A stretch of DNA of 64,000 nt from Morinoia aosen (Eukaryota; Arthropoda; Malacostraca; Amphipoda; Talitridae). This document shows positions 19,802 to 34,928 of the stretch, one piece after another (positions within the stretch are counted from its first letter, which is position 1; the number at the start of each line of letters is the position of its first letter). The stretch spans positions 10,310,246 to 10,374,245 of the forward strand of contig JASJYW010000026.1 in NCBI GenBank assembly GCA_030386875.1. The letters run 5' to 3'. Position numbers and translations under genes: made by a program. The notes beneath the pieces were generated by a model. The model saw nothing but the letters and a program-made list of their open reading frames with translations. It was not told where the DNA came from and searched no databases.

Positions 19802-22800
19802 TTCCCGTGGCGACATAGGCGGAAAGTGCGTATTTAGCCGATTCCACGGTCGACAGAGCTTAAATGCGTGTTTTGGGCCATTCCTAGGCCGAATGCGGTG
19901 AAAATCACGTCGTTTGCTGTTTCCCGTGGCGACATAGGCGGAAAGTGCATATTTAGCCGTTTCCACGGTCGACAGAGCTAAAATGCGTGTTTTGGGCCAT
20001 TCCTAGGCCGAATGCGGTGAAAATCACGTCGTTTGCTGTTTCCCGTGGCGACATAGGCGGATAAGTGCATATTTAGCCGATTCCACGGTCGACAGAGCTA
20101 AATGCGTGTTTTGGGCCATTCCTAGGCCGAATGCGGTGAAAATCACGTCGTTTGCTGTTTCCCATGGCGACATAGGCGGAAAGTGCATATTTAGCCGATT
20201 CCACGGTCGACAGAGCTAAATGCGTGTTTTGGGCGATTCCTAGGCCGAATGCGGTGAAATCACGACGTCGTTTGCTGTTACCCGTGGCGACATAGGCGGA
20301 AAGTGCATATTAGCCGATTCCACGGTCGACAGAGCTAAAATGCGTGTTTTGGGCCATTCCTAGGCCGAATGCGGTGGAAAATCACGTCGTTTGCTGTTTC
20401 CCGTGGCGACACAGGCGGAAAGTGCATATTTAGCCGATTCCACGGTCGACAGAGCTAAATGCGTGTTTTGGGCCATTCCTATTCCGATGCGGTGAAATCA
20501 CGTCGTTGCTGTTTCCGTGGCGACACAGGCGGAAAGTGCATATTTAGCCGTTTCCACGGTCGACAGAGCTAAAATGCGTGTTTTGGGCCATTCCTAGGCC
20601 GAATGCGGTGATAATCACGTCGTTTGCTGTTTCCCGTGGCGACATAGGCGGAAAGTGCGTATTTAGCCGTTTCCACGGTCGACAGAGCTAAAATGCGGTG
20701 TTTTGGGCCATTCCTAGGCCGAATGCGTTGAAGTCACGTCGTTTGCCGTTTCCCGTGGCGAAATAGGCGGAAAGTGCATATTTAGCCGATTCCACGGTCG
20801 ACAGAGCTAAAATGCGTGTTTTGGGCCATTCTAGGCCGAATGCGGATGAAATCACGTCGTTTGCTGTTTCCGTGGCGACATAGGCGGAAGTGCATATTTA
20901 GCCGATTCCACGGTCGACAGAGCTAAAATGCGTGTTTCGGGCCATTCCTAGGCCGAATGCGGTGAAAATCACGTCGTTTGCTGTTTCCCGTGGCGACATA
21001 GGCGGAAAGTGCATATTTAGCCGATTCCACGGTCGACAGAGCTAAAATGCGTGTTTGGGCCATTCCTAGGCCGAATGCGGTGAAAATCACGTCGTTTGCT
21101 GTTTCCCGTGGCGACTTAGGCGGAAAGTGCATATTTAGCAGTTTCCACGGTCGACAGAGCTAAAATGCGTGTTTTGGGCCATTCCTAGGCCGAATGCGGT
21201 GAAAATCACGTCGTTTGCTGTTTCCCGTGGCGACATAGGCAAAAGTGCATATTTAGCCGATTCCACGGTCGACAGAGCTAAAATGCGTGTTTTGGGCCTT
21301 TCCTAGGCCGAATGCGGTGAAAATCACGTCGTTTGCTGTTTCCCGTGGCGACATAGGCGGAGAGTGCATATTTAGCCGTTTCCACGGTCGACAGAGCTAA
21401 ATGCGTGTTTGTGCCATTCCTAGGCCGAATGCGGTGAAATCACGTCGTTTGGTGTTTCCCGTGGCGACATAGGCGGAATGTGCATATTTAGCCGATTCCA
21501 CGGTCGACAGAGCTAAATGCGTGTTTGGGCCATTCCTAGGCCGAATGCGGTGTAAATCACGTCTTTTGCTGTTTTTCGCGGCGACATAGGCGGAAAGTGC
21601 ATATTTAGCCGTTTCCACGGTCGACAGGGCTAAAATGCTGTTTTGGGCCATTCCTAGGCCGAATGCGGTGAAAATCACGTCGTTTGCTGTTTCCCGAGGC
21701 GACATAGGCGGAAAGTGCATATTTAGCCGTTTCCACGGTCGACAGAGCTAAAATGCGTGCTTTGGGCCATTCCTAGGCCGAATGCGGTGTAAATCACGTC
21801 TTTGCTGTTTTCGCGGCGACATAGGCGGAAAGTGCATATTTAGCCGATTCCACGGTGGACAGAGCTAAATGCGTGTTTTGGGCCATTCCTAGGCCGAATG
21901 CGGTGAAAATCACGTCGTTTGCTGTTTTCCTGGCGACAGAGTTGGAAAGTGCATATTTAGCCGTTTCCACGGTCGACAGGGCTAAATGCGTGTTTTGGGT
22001 CATTCCTAGGCGAATGCGGTGAAAATCACGTCGTTTGCTGTTTCCCGTGGCGACATAGGCGGAAAGTGCATATTTAGCCGTTTCCACGGTCGACAGGGCT
22101 AAAATGCGTGTTTTGGGCCATTCCTAGGCCGAATGCGGTGAAATCACGTCGTTTGCTGTTTCCCTGGCGACATAGGCGGAAAGTGCATATTTAGCCGATT
22201 CCACGGTCGACAGAGCTAAAATGCGTGTTTTGGGCCATTCCTAGGCCGAATGCGGTGAAAATCACGTCGTTTGCTGTTTCCCGTGGCGACATAGGCGGAA
22301 AGTGCATATTTAGCCGTTTCCACGGTCGACAGAGCTAAAATGCGTGTTTTGTGCCATTCCTAGGCCGAATGCGGTGAAAATCACGTCGTTTGGTGTTCCC
22401 GTGGCGACATAGGCGGAATGTGCATATTTAGCCGATTCCACGGTCGACAGAGCTAAAATGCGTGTTTTGGGCCATTCCTAGGCCGAATGCGGTGTAAATC
22501 ACGTCTTTGCTGTTTTCGCGGCGACATAGGCGGAAAGTGCATATTTAGCCGTTTCCACGGTCGACAGGGCTAAAATGCGTGTGTTTTGGGCCATTCCTAG
22601 GCCGAATGCGGTGAAATCACGTCGTTTGCTGTTTCCCGAGGCGACATAGGCGGAAAGTGCATATTAGCCGTTTCCACGGTCGACAGAGCTAAATGCGTGC
22701 TTTGGGCCATTCCTAGGCCGAAGCGGTGTAAATCACGTCTTTTGCTGTTTTTCGCGGCGACATAGGCGGAAAGTGCATATTTTAGCCGATTCCACGGTGG

Positions 22801-25800
22801 ACAGAGCTAAAATGCGTGTTTTGGGCCATTCCTAGGCCGAATGCGGTGATAATCACGTCGTTTGCTGTTTTCCGTGGCGACAGAGTTGGAAAGTGCATAT
22901 TTAGCCGTTTCCACGGTCGACAGGGCTAAAATGCGTGTTTTGGGTCATTCCTAGGCCGAATGCGGTGAAAATCACGTCGTTTGCTGTTTCCCGTGGCGAC
23001 ATAGGCGGAAGTGCATATTAGCCGTTTCCACGGTCGACAGGGGCTAAAATGCGTGTTTTGGGCCATTCCTGAGCCGATTGCGGAGAAAATCCCGTCGTTT
23101 GCTGTTTCCCGTGCGACATGCGGAAAGTGCGTATTTAGCCGATTCCACGGTCGACAGAGCTAAAATGCGTGTTTTGGGCCATTCCTAGGCCGAATGCGGT
23201 GAAATCACGTCGTTTGCTGTTTCCCGTGGCGACATAGGCGGAAAGTGCATATTTAGCCGTTTCCACGGTCGACAGAGCTAAAATGCGTGTTTTGGGCCAT
23301 TCCTAGGCCGAATGCGGTGAAAATCACGTCGTTTGCTGTTTCCCGTGGCGACATAGGCGGAAAGTGCATATTTAGCCGATTCCACGGTCGACAGAGCTAA
23401 AATGCGTGTTTTGGGCCATTCCTAGGCCGAATGCGGTGAAAATCACGTCGTTTGCTGTTTCCCATGGCGACATAGGCGGAAAGTGCATATTTAGCCGATT
23501 CCACGGTCGACAGAGCTAAAATGCGTGTTTTGGGCCATTCCTAGGCCGAATGCGGTGAAAATCACGTCGTTTGCTGTTACCCGTGGCGACATAGGCGGAA
23601 AGTGCATATTAAGCCGATTCCCACGGTCGACAGAGCTAAAATGCGTGTTTTGGGCCCATTCCTAGGCCGAATGCGGTGAAAATCACGTCGTTTGCTGTTT
23701 CCCGTGGCGACATAGGCGGAAAGTGCATATTTAGCAGTTTCCACGGTCGACAGAGCTAAAATGCGTGTTTTGGGCCATTCCTAGGCCGAATGCGGTGAAA
23801 ATCACGTCGTTTGCTGTTTCCCGTGGCGACATAGGCAAAAGTGCATATTTAGCCGATTCCACGGTCGACAGAGCTAAAATGCGTGTTTTGGGCCTTTCCT
23901 AGGCCGAATGCGGTGAAAATCACGTCGTTTGCTGTTTCCCGTGGCGACATAGGCGGAGAGTGCATATTTAGCCGTTTCCACGGTCGACCAGAGCTAAAAT
24001 GCGTGTTTGTGCCATTCCTAGGCCGAATGCGGTGAAAATCACGTCGTTTGGTGTTTCCCGTGGCGACATAGGCGGAATGTGCATATTTAGCCGATTCCAC
24101 GGTCGACAGAGCTAAAATGCGTGTTTTGGGCCATTCCTAGGCCGAATGCGGTGAAAATCACGTCGTTTGCTGTTTCCCGTGGCGACATAGGCGGAAAGTG
24201 CATATTTAGCCGATTCCACGGTCGACAGAGCTAAAATGCGTGCTTTGGGCCATTCCTAGGCCGAATGCGGTGAAAATCACGTCGTTTGCTGTTTCCCGTG
24301 GCGACATAGGCTGAAAGTGCATATTTAGCCGTTTCCACGGTCGACAGGGCTAAAATGCGTGTTTGGGCCATTCCTAGGCCGAATGCGGTGAAAATCACGT
24401 CGTTTGCTGTTTCCCGAGGCGACATAGGCGGAAAGTGCATATTTAGCCGTTTCCACGGTCGACAGAGCTAAAATGCGTGTTTTGGGCCATTCCTAGGCCG
24501 AATGCGGTGAAAATCACGTCGTTTGCTGTTTCCCGTGGCGACATAGGCGGAAAGTGCATATTTAGCCGTTTCCCACGGTCGACAGGGCTAAAATGCGTGT
24601 TTTGGGCCATTCCTAGGCCGAATGCGGAGAAAATCCCGTCGTTTGCTGTTTCCCGTGGCGACATAGGCAGAAAGTGCATATTTAGCCGATTCCACGGTCG
24701 ACAGGGCTAAAATGCGTGTTTTGGGCCATTCCTAGGCCGAATGCGGTGAATTCACGTCGTTTGCTGTTTCCCGTGGCGACATAGGCGGAAAGTGCATATT
24801 TAGCCGATTCCACGGTCGACAGAGCTAAATTGCGTGTTTTGGGTCATTCCTAGGCCGAATGCGGTGAAATCACGTCGTTTGCTGTTTCCCGTGGCGACTA
24901 GGCGGAAATTGCATAATTAGCCGTTTCCACGGTCGACAGAGCTAAAAGAGTGTGTTTTGGGCCATTCCTAGGCCGAATGCGGTGAAAATCACGTCGTTTG
25001 CTGTTCCCGTGGCGACATAGGCGGAAAGTGCATATTTAGCCGTTTCCACGGTCGACAGAGCTAAAATGCGTGTTTGGGGCATTCCTAGCCGAATGCGGTG
25101 AAAATCACGTCGTTTGCAGTTTCCCGTGGCGACATAGGCGGAAAGTGCATATATAGCCGTTTCCACGGTCGACAGGGCTAAAATGCGTGTTTTGGGCCAT
25201 TCCTAGGCCGAATGCGGTGAAAATCACGTCGTTTGCTGTTTCCCGTGGCGACATAGGCGGAAAGTGCATATCTAGCCGATTCCACGGTCGACAGAGCTAA
25301 AATGCGTGTTTTGGGCCATTCCTTGGCCGAATGCGGTGAAAATCACGTCGTTTGCTGTTTCCCGTGGCGACATAGGCGGAAAGTGCATATATAGCCGTTT
25401 CCACGGTCGACAGGGCTAAATGCGTGTTTTAGGCCATTCCTAGGCCGAATGCGGTGAAAATCACGTCGTTTGCTGTTTCCCGTGGCGACATAGGCGGAAA
25501 GTGCATAATTAGCCGATTCCACGGTCGACAGAGCTAAAATGCGTGTTTTGGGCCATTCCTTGGCCGAATGCGGTGAAAATCACGTCGTTTGCTGTTTCCC
25601 GTGGCGACATAGACGGAAAGTGCATATTTAGCCGTTTCCCACGGTCGACAGGGCTAAAATGCGTGTTTTGGGCCATTCCTAGGCCGAATGCGGTGAAAAT
25701 CACGTCGTTTGCTGTTTCCCGTGGCGACATAGGCGGAAAGTGCATATTTAGCCGATTCCACGGTCGACAGAGCTAAAATGCGTGTCTTGGGCCATTCCTA

Positions 25801-28800
25801 GGCCGAATGCGGTGAAAATCACGTCGTTTGCTGTTTCCCGTGGCGACATAGGCGGAAGTGCATATTTAGCCGTTTCCACAGTCGACAGGGCTAAAATGCG
25901 TGTTTTGGGCCATTCCTAGACCGAATGCGGTAAAAATCACGTCGTTTGCTGTTTCCCGTGGCGACATAGGCGGAAAGTGCATATTTAGCCGTTTCCACGG
26001 TCGACAGCGCTAAAATGCGTGTTTTGGGCCATTCCTCGGCCGAATGCGGTGAAATCACGTCGTTTGCTGTTTCCCCTGGCGACATAGGCGGAAAGTGCAT
26101 ATTAGCCGTTCTCCACGGTCGACAGAGCTAAAATGCGTGTTTTGGGCCATTCCTAGGCCGAATGCGGTGAAAATCACGTCGTTTGCTGTTTCCCGTGGCG
26201 ACATAGGCGGAAAGTGCATATTTAGCCGATTTCACGGTCGACAGAGCTAAAATGCGTGTTTTGGGCCATTCCTAGGCCGAATGCGGTGAAAATCACGTCG
26301 TTTGCTGTTTCCCATGGCGACATAGGCGGAAAGTGCATATTTAGCCGATTCCACGGTCGACAGAGCTAAAATGCGTGTTTTGGGCCATTCCTAGGCCGAA
26401 TGCGGTGAAAATCACGTCGTACGCTGTTTCCGTGGCGACATAGGCGGGAAGTGCATATATAGCCGTTTCCACGGTCGACAGGCTAAAATGCGTGTTTTGG
26501 GCCATTCCTAGGCCGAATGCGGTGAAAATCACGTCGTTTGCTGTTTCCCGTGGCGACATAGGCGGAAAGTGCATATTCAGCCGATTCCACGGTCGACAGA
26601 GCTAAAATGCGTGTTTTGGGCCATTCGTTGGCCGAATGCGGTGAAAATCACGTCGTTTGCTGTTTCCCGTGGCGACATAGACGGAAAGTGCATATTTAGC
26701 CGTTTCCACGGTCGACAGGGCTAAAATGCATGTTTTGGGCCATTCCTAGGCCAAATGCGGTGAAAATCACGTCGTTTGCTATTTTCCGTGGCGACATAGG
26801 CGGAAAGTGCATATTTAGCCGATTCCACGGTCGACAGAGCTAAAATGCGTGTTTTGGGCCATTCCTAGGCCGAATGCGGTGAAAATCACGTCGTTTGCTG
26901 TTTCCCGTGGCGACATAGGCGGAAAGTGCATATTTAGCCGTTTCCACGGTCGACAGGCTAAAATGCGTGTTTTGGGCCATTCCTAGGCCGAATGCGGTAA
27001 AAATCACGTCGTTTCCTGTTTCCCGTGGCGACATAGGCGGAAAGTGCATATTTAGCCGTTTCCCACGGTCGACAGCGCTAAAATGCGTGTTTTGGGCCAT
27101 TCCTCGGCCGAATGCGGTGAAAAACACGTCGTTTGCTGTTTCCCCTGGCGACATAGGCGGAAAGTGCATATTTAGCCGATCCACGGTCGACAGAGCTAAA
27201 ATGCGTGTTTTGGGCCATTCCTAGGCCGAATGCGGTGAAAATCACGTCGTTTGCTGTTTCCCGTGGCGACATAGGCGGAAAGTGCATATTAGCCGTTTCC
27301 ACGGTCGACAGAGGTAAAATGCGTGTTTTTGGGCCATTCCTAGGCCGAATGCGGTGAAATCACGTCGTTTGCTGTTTCCCGTGGCGACATAGGCGGAAAG
27401 TGCATATTTAGCCGATTCCACGGTCGACAGAGCCTAAAATGCGTGTTTTGGGGCCATTCCTAGGCCGAATGCGGTGAAAATCACGTCGTTTGCTGTTTCC
27501 CATGGCGACATAGGCGGAAAGTGCATATTTAGCCGATTCCACGGTCGACAGAGCTAAAATGCGTGTTTTGGGCCATTCCTAGGCCGAATGCGGTGAAAAT
27601 CACGTCGTTTGCTGTTACCCGTGGCGACATAGGCGGAAAGTGCATATTTAGCCGATTCCACGGTCGACAGAGCTAAAATGCGTGTTTAGGGCCATTCCTA
27701 GGCCGAATGCGGTGAAAATCACGTCGTTTGCTGTTTCCCGTGGCGACACAGGCGGAAAGTGCATATTTAGCCGATTCCACGGTCGACAGAGCTAAAATGC
27801 GTGTTTTGGGCCATTCCTATTCCGAATGCGGTGAAAATCACGTCGTTTGCTGTTTCCCGTGGCGACACAGGCGGAAAGTGCATATTTAGCCGTTTCCCAC
27901 GGTCGACAGAGCTAAAATGCGTGTTTTGGGCCATTCCTAGGCCGAATGCGGTGAAAATCACGTCGTTTGCTGTTTCCCGTGGCGACATAGGCGGAAGTGC
28001 GTATTTAGCCGTTTCCACGGTCGACAGAGCTAAAATGCGTGTTTTGGGCCATTCCTAGGCCGAATGCGGTGAAGTCACGTCGTTTGCCGTTTCCCGTGGC
28101 GAAATAGGCGGAAAGTGCATATTTAGCCGATTCCACGGTCGACAGAGCTAAAATGCGTGTTTTGGGCCATTCCTAGGCCGAATGCGGTGAAAATCACGTC
28201 GTTTGCTGTTTCCCGTGGCGACATAGGCGGAAAGTGCATATTTAGCCGATTCCACGGTCGACAGAGCTAAAATGCGTATTTCGGGCCATTCCTAGGCCGA
28301 ATGCGGTGAAAATCACGTCGTTTGCTGTTCCCGTGGCGACATAGGCGGAAAGTGCATATTTAGCCGATTCCACGGTCGACAGAGCTAAAATGCGTGTTTT
28401 GGGGCCATTCCTAGGCCGAATGCGGTGAAAATCACGTCGTTTGCTGTTTCCCGTGGCGACATAGGCGGAAAGTGCATATTTAGCAGTTTCCAACGGTCGA
28501 CAGAGCTAAAATGCGTGTTTTGGGCCATTCCTAGGCCGAATGCGGTGAAAATCACGTCGTTTGCTGTTTCCCGTGGCGACATAGGCAAAAGTGCATATTT
28601 AGCCGATTCCACGGTCGACAGAGCTAAAATGCGTGTTTTGGGCCTTTCCTAGGCCGAATGCGGTGAAAATCACGTCGTTTGCTGTTTCCCGTGGCGACAT
28701 AGGCGGAGAGTGCATATTTAGCCGTTTCCCACGGTCGACAGAGCTAAAATGCGTGTTTTGTGCCATTCCTAGGCCGAATGCGGTGAAAATCACGTCGTTT

Positions 28801-31800
28801 GGTGTTTCCCGTGGCGACATAGGCGGAATGTGCATATTAAGCCGATTCCACGGTCGACAGAGCTAAAATGCGTGTTTTGGGCCATTCCTAGGCCGAATGC
28901 GGTGAAAATCACGTCGTTTGCTGTTTCCCGTGGCGACACAGGCGGAAAGTGCATATTTAGCCGATTCACGGTCGACAGAGCTAAAATGCGTGTTTTGGGC
29001 CATTCCTATTCCGAATGCGGTGAAAATCACGTCGTTTGCTGTTTCCCGTGGCGACACAGGCGGAAAGTGCATATTTAGCCGTTTCCACGGTCGACAGAGC
29101 TAAAATGCGTGTTTTGGGCCATTCCTAGGCCGAATGCGGTGAAAATCACGTCGTTTGCTGTTTCCCGTGGCGACATAGGCGGAAAGTGCGTATTTAGCCG
29201 TTTCCACGGTCGACAGAGCTAAAATGCGTGTTTTGGGCCATTCCTAGGCCGAATGCGGTGAAGTCACGTCGTTTGCCGTTTCCCGTGGCGACATAGGCGG
29301 AAAGTGCATATTTAGCCGATTCCACGGTCGACAGAGCTAAAATGCGTGTTTTGGGCATTCCTAGGCCGAATGCGGTGAAAATCACGTCGTTTGCTGTTTC
29401 CCGTGGCGACATAGGCGGAAAGTGCATATTTAGCCGATTCCACGGTCGACAGAGCTAAAATGCGTATTTCGGGCCATTCCTAGGCCGAATGCGGTGAAAA
29501 TCACGTCGTTTGCTGTTTCCCGTGGCGACTAGGCGGGAAGTGCATATTTAGCCGATTCCACGGTCGACAGAGCTAAATGCGTGTTTTGGGCCATTCCTAG
29601 GCCGAATGCGGTGAAAATCACGTCGTTTGCTGTTCCCGTGGCGACATAGGCGGAAAGTGCATATTTAGCAGTTTCCACGGTCGACAGAGCTAAAATGCGT
29701 GTTTTGGGCCATTCCTAGGCCGAATGCGGTGAAAATCACGTCGTTGCTGTTCCGTGGCGACATAGGCAAAGTGCATATTTAGCCGATTCCACGGTCGACA
29801 GAGCTAAAATGCGTGTTTTGGGCCTTTCCTAGGCCGAATGCGGTGAAAATCACGTCGTTTGCTGTTTCCCGTGGCGACATAGGCGGAGAGTGCATATTTA
29901 GCCGTTTCCACGGTCGACAGAGCTAAAATGCGTGTTTTGTGCCATTCCTAGGCCGAATGCGGTGAAAATCACGTCGTTTGGTGTTTCCCGTGGCGACATA
30001 GGCGGAATGTGCATATTAGCCGATTCCACGGTCGACAGAGCTAAAATGCGTGTTTTGGGCCATTCCTAGGCCGAATGCGGTGAAAATCACGTCGTTTGCT
30101 GTTTCCCGTGGCGACATAGGCGGAAAGTGCATATTTAGCCGATTCCACGGTCGACAGAGCTAAAATGCGTGCTTTGGGCCATTCCTAGGCCGAATGCGGT
30201 GAAAATCACGTCGTTTGCTGTTTCCCGTGGCGACATAGGCTGAAAGTGCATATTTAGCCGTTTCCACGGTCGACAGGGCTAAAATGCGTGTTTTGGGCCA
30301 TTCCTAGGCCGAATGCGGTGAAAATCACGTCGTTTGCTGTTTCCCGAGGCGACATAGGCGGAAAGTGCATATTTAGCCGTTTCCCACGGTCGACAGAGCT
30401 AAAATGCGTGTTTTGGGCCATTCCTAGGCCGAATGCGGTGAAAATCACGTCGTTGCTGTTTCCCGTGGCGACATAGGCGGAAAGTGCATATTTAGCCGTT
30501 TCCCACGGTCGACAGGGCTAAAATGCGTGTTTTGGGCCATTCCTAGGCCGAAAGCGGAGAAAATCCCGTCGTTTGCTGTTACCGTGGCGACATAGGCAGA
30601 AAGTGCATATTTAGCCGATTCCACGGTCGACAGGGCTAAAATGCGTGTTATGGGCCATTCCTAGGCCGAATGCGGTGAAATTCACGTCGTTTGCTGTTTC
30701 CCGTGGCGACATAGGCGGAAAGTGCATATTTAGCCGATTCCACGGTCGACAGAGCTAAAATGCGAGTTTTGGGTCATCCTAGGCCGAATGCGGTGAAAAT
30801 CACGTCGTTTGCTGTTTCCCGTGGCGACATAGGCGGAAATTGCATAATTAGCCGTTTCCACGGTCGACAGAGCAAAAAAGAGTGTGTTTGGGCCATTCCT
30901 AGGCCGAATGCGGTGAAAATCACGTCGTTTGCTGTTCCCGTGGCGACATAGGCGGAAAGTGCATATTTAGCCGTTTCCACGGTCGACAGAGCTAAAATGC
31001 GTGTTTTGGGCCATTCCTAGGCCGAATGCGGTGAAATCACGTCGTTTGCTGTTTCCCGTGGCGACATAGGCGGAAAGTGCATATATAGCCGTTTCCACGG
31101 TCGACAGGGCTAAAATGCGTGTTTTGGGCCATTCCTAGGCCGAATGCGGTGAAAATCACGTCGTTTGCTGTTTACCGTGGCGACATAGGCGGAAAGTGCA
31201 TATTTAGCCGATTCCACGGTCGACAGAGCTAAAATGCGTGTTTTGGGCCATTCCTTGGCCGAATGCGGTGAAAATCACGTCGTTTGCTGTTTCCCGTGGC
31301 GACATAGGCGGAAAGTGCATATATAGCCGTTTCCACCGGTCGACAGGGCTAAAATGCGTGTTTTAGGCCATTCCTAGGCCGAATGCGGTGAAAATCACGT
31401 CGTTTGCTGTTTCCCGTGGCGACATAGGCGGAAAGTGCATATTTAGCCGATTCCACGGTCGACAGAGCTAAATTGCGTGTTTTGGGCCATTCCTTGGCCG
31501 AATGCGGTGAAAATCACGTCGTTTGCTGTTTCCCGTGGCGACCTAGGCGGAAAGTGCATATTTAGCCGTTTCCACGGTCGACAGGGCTAAAATGCGTGTT
31601 TTGGGCCATTCCTAGGCCGAATGCGGTGAAAATCACGTCGTTTGCTGTTTCCCGTGGCGACATAGGCGGAAAGTGCATATTTAGCCGATTCCACGGTCGA
31701 CAGAGCTAAAATGCGTGTTTTGGGCCATTCCTAGGCCGAATGCGGTGAAAATCACGTCGTTTGCTGTTATCCCGTGGCGACATAGGCGGAAAGTGCATAT

Positions 31801-34800
31801 TTAGCCGTTTCCACGGTCGACAGGGCTTAAAATTGCGTGTTTTGGGCCATTCCTAGACCGAATGCTGTAAAAATCACGTCGTTTGCTGTTTCCCGTGGCG
31901 ACATAGGCGGAAAGTGCATATTAGCCGTTTCCACGGTCGACAGCGCTAAAATGCGTGTTTTGGGCCATTCCTCGGCCGAATGCGGTGGAAAATCACGTCG
32001 TTTGCTGTTTCCCCTGGCGACATAGGCGGAAAGTGCATATTTAGCCGTTTCCACGGTCGACAGAGTTAAAATGCGTGTTTTGGGCCATCCTAGGCCGAAT
32101 GCGGTGAAAATCACGTCGTTTGCTGTTTCCCGTGGCGACATAGGCGAAAGTGCATATTTAGCCGATTTCACGGTCGACAGAGCTAAAATGCGTGTTTTGG
32201 GCCATTCCTAGGCCGAATGCGGTGAAATCACGTCGTTGCTGTTTCCCATGGCGACATAGGCGGAAAGTGCATATTAGCCGATTCCACGGTCGACAGAGCT
32301 AAAATGCGTGTTTTGGGCCATTCCTAGGCCGAATGCGGTGAAAATCACGTCGTACGCTGTTTCCGTGGCGACATAGGCGGGAAGTGCATATATAGCCGTT
32401 TCCACGGTCGACAGGGCTAAAATGCGTGTTTTGGGCCATTCCTAGGCCGAATGCGGTGAAAATCACGTCGTTTGCTGTTTCCCGTGGCGACATAGGCGGA
32501 AAGTGCATATTCAGCCGATTCCACGGTCGACAGAGCTAAAATGCGTGTTTTGGGCCATTCGTTGGCCGAATGCGGTGAAAATCACGTCGTTTGCTGTTTC
32601 CCGTGGCGACATAGACGGAAAGTGCATATTTAGCCGTTTCCACGGTCGACAGAGCTAAATGCGTGTTTTGGGCCTTCCTAGGCCGAATGCGGTGAAATCA
32701 CGTCGTTTGCTGTTTCCCGTGGCGACATAGGCGGAAAGTGCGTATTTAGCCGTTTCCACGGTCGACAGAGCTAAAATGCGTGTTTTGGGCCATTCCTAGG
32801 CCGAATGCGTTGAAGTCACGTCGTTTGCCGTTTCCCGTGGCGAAATAGGCGGAAAGTGCATATTTAGCCGATTCCACGGTCGACAGAGCTAAAAGCGTGT
32901 TTTGGGCCATTCCTAGGCCGATGCGGTGAAATCACGTCGTTTGCTGTTTCCCGTGGCGACATAGGCGGAAAGTGCATATTTAGCCGATTCCACGGTCGAC
33001 AGAGCTAAAATGCGTATTTCGGGCCATTCCTAGGCCGAATGCGGTGAAAATCACGTCGTTTGCTGTTTCCCGTGGCGACATAGGCGGAAAGTGCATATTT
33101 AGCCGATTCCACGGTCGACAGAGCTAAAATGCGTGTTTTGGGCCATTCCTAGGCCGAATGCGGTGAAAATCACGTCGTTTGCTGTTTCCCGTGGCGACAT
33201 AGGCGGAAAGTGCATATTTAGCAGTTTCCACGGTCGACAGAGCTAAAATGCGTGTTTGGGGCCATTCCTAGGCCGAATGCGGTGAAAATCACGTCGTTTG
33301 CTGTTTCCCGTGGCGACATAGGCAAAAGTGCATATTTAGCCGATTCCACGGTCGACAGAGCTAAAATGCGTGTTTTGGGCCTTTCCTAGGCCGAATGCGG
33401 TGAAAATCACGTCGTTTGCTGTTTCCCGTGGCGACATAGGCGGAGAGTGCATATTTAGCCGTTTCCACGGTCGACAGAGCTAAAATGCGTGTTTTGTGCC
33501 ATTCCTAGGCCGAATGCGGTGAAAATCACGTCGTTTGGTGTTTCCCGTGGCGACATAGGCGGAATGTGCATATTTAGCCGATTCCACGGTCGACAGAGCT
33601 AAAATGCGTGTTTTGGGCCATTCCTAGGCCGAATGCGGTGTAAATCACGTCTTTTGCTGTTTTTCGCGGCGGACATAGGCGGAAAGTGCATATTTAGCCG
33701 TTTCCCACGGTCGACAGGGCTAAAATGCGTGTTTTGGGCCATTCCTAGGCCGAATGCGGTGAAAATCACGTCGTTTGCTGTTTCCCGAGGCGACATAGGC
33801 GGAAAGTGCATATTTAGCCGTTTCCACGGTCGACAGAGCTAAAATGCGTGCTTTGGGCCATTCCTAGCCGAATGCGGTGTAAATCACGTCTTTTGCTGTT
33901 TTCGCGGCGACATAGGCGGAAAGTGCATATTTAGCCGATTCCACGGTGGACAGAGCTAAAATGCGTGTTTTGGGCCATTCTAGGCCGAATGCGGTGAAAT
34001 CACGTCGTTTGCTGTTTCCGTGGCGACAGAGTTGGAAAGTGCATATTTAGCCGTTTCCACGGTCGACAGGGCTAAATGCGTGTTTTGGGTCATTCCTAGG
34101 CCGAATGCGGTGAAAATCACGTCGTTTGCTGTTTCCCGTGGCGACATAGGCGGAAAGTGCATATTAGCCGTTTCCACGGTCGACAGGGCTAAAATGCGTG
34201 TTTTGGGCCATTCCTAGGCCGAATGCGGTGAAAATCACGTCGTTTGCTGTTTCCCATGGCGACATAGGCGGAAAGTGCATATTTAGCCGATTCCACGGTC
34301 GACAGAGCTAAAATGCGTGTTTTGGGCCATTCCTAGGCCGAATGCGGTGAAAATCACGTCGTTTGCTGTTTCCCGTGGCGACATAGGCGGAAAGTGCATA
34401 TTTAGCCGTTTCCCACGGTCGACAGAGCTAAAATGCGTGTTTTGTGCCATTCCTAGGCCGAATGCGGTGAAAATCACGTCGTTTGGTGTTTCCCGTGGCG
34501 ACATAGGCGGAATGTGCATATTTAGCCGATTCCACGGTCGACAGAGCTAAAATGCGTGTTTTGGGCCATTCCTAGGCCGAATGCGGTGTAAATCACGTCT
34601 TTTGCTGTTTTTCGCGGCGACATAGGCGAAAGTGCATATTTAGCCGTTTCCACGGTCGACAGGGCTAAAATGCGTGTTTTGGGCCATTCCTAGGCCGAAT
34701 GCGGTGAAAATCACGTCGTTTGCTGTTTCCCGAGGCGACATAGGCGGAAAGTGCATATTTAGCCGTTTCCACGGTCGACAGAGCTAAATGCGTGCTTTGG

Positions 34801-34928
34801 GCCATTCCTAGGCCGAATGCGGTGTAAATCACGTCTTTTTGCTGTTTTTCGCGGCGACATAGGCGGAAAGTGCATATTTAGCCGATTCCACGGTGGACAG
34901 AGCTAAAAATGCGTGTTTTGGGCCATTC
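19798..34928 (+). repeat. 119-bp satellite array, forward orientation (block B)
   Basis: Continuation of the left array after E1, about 127 units. Higher-order markers recur (gggcctttcc near 21296, 23892, 28641, 29820 and 33378; tttgtgccattcc near 21411, 24007, 28756, 29936, 33494 and 34441), spaced by roughly 10, 22, 30 and 40 units. Many units here have single-base indels in short homopolymers (ctaaatgcg for ctaaaatgcg, gtttcccacgg for gtttccacgg), far more often than in blocks A and C. No gene seen. Confidence 0.96.
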
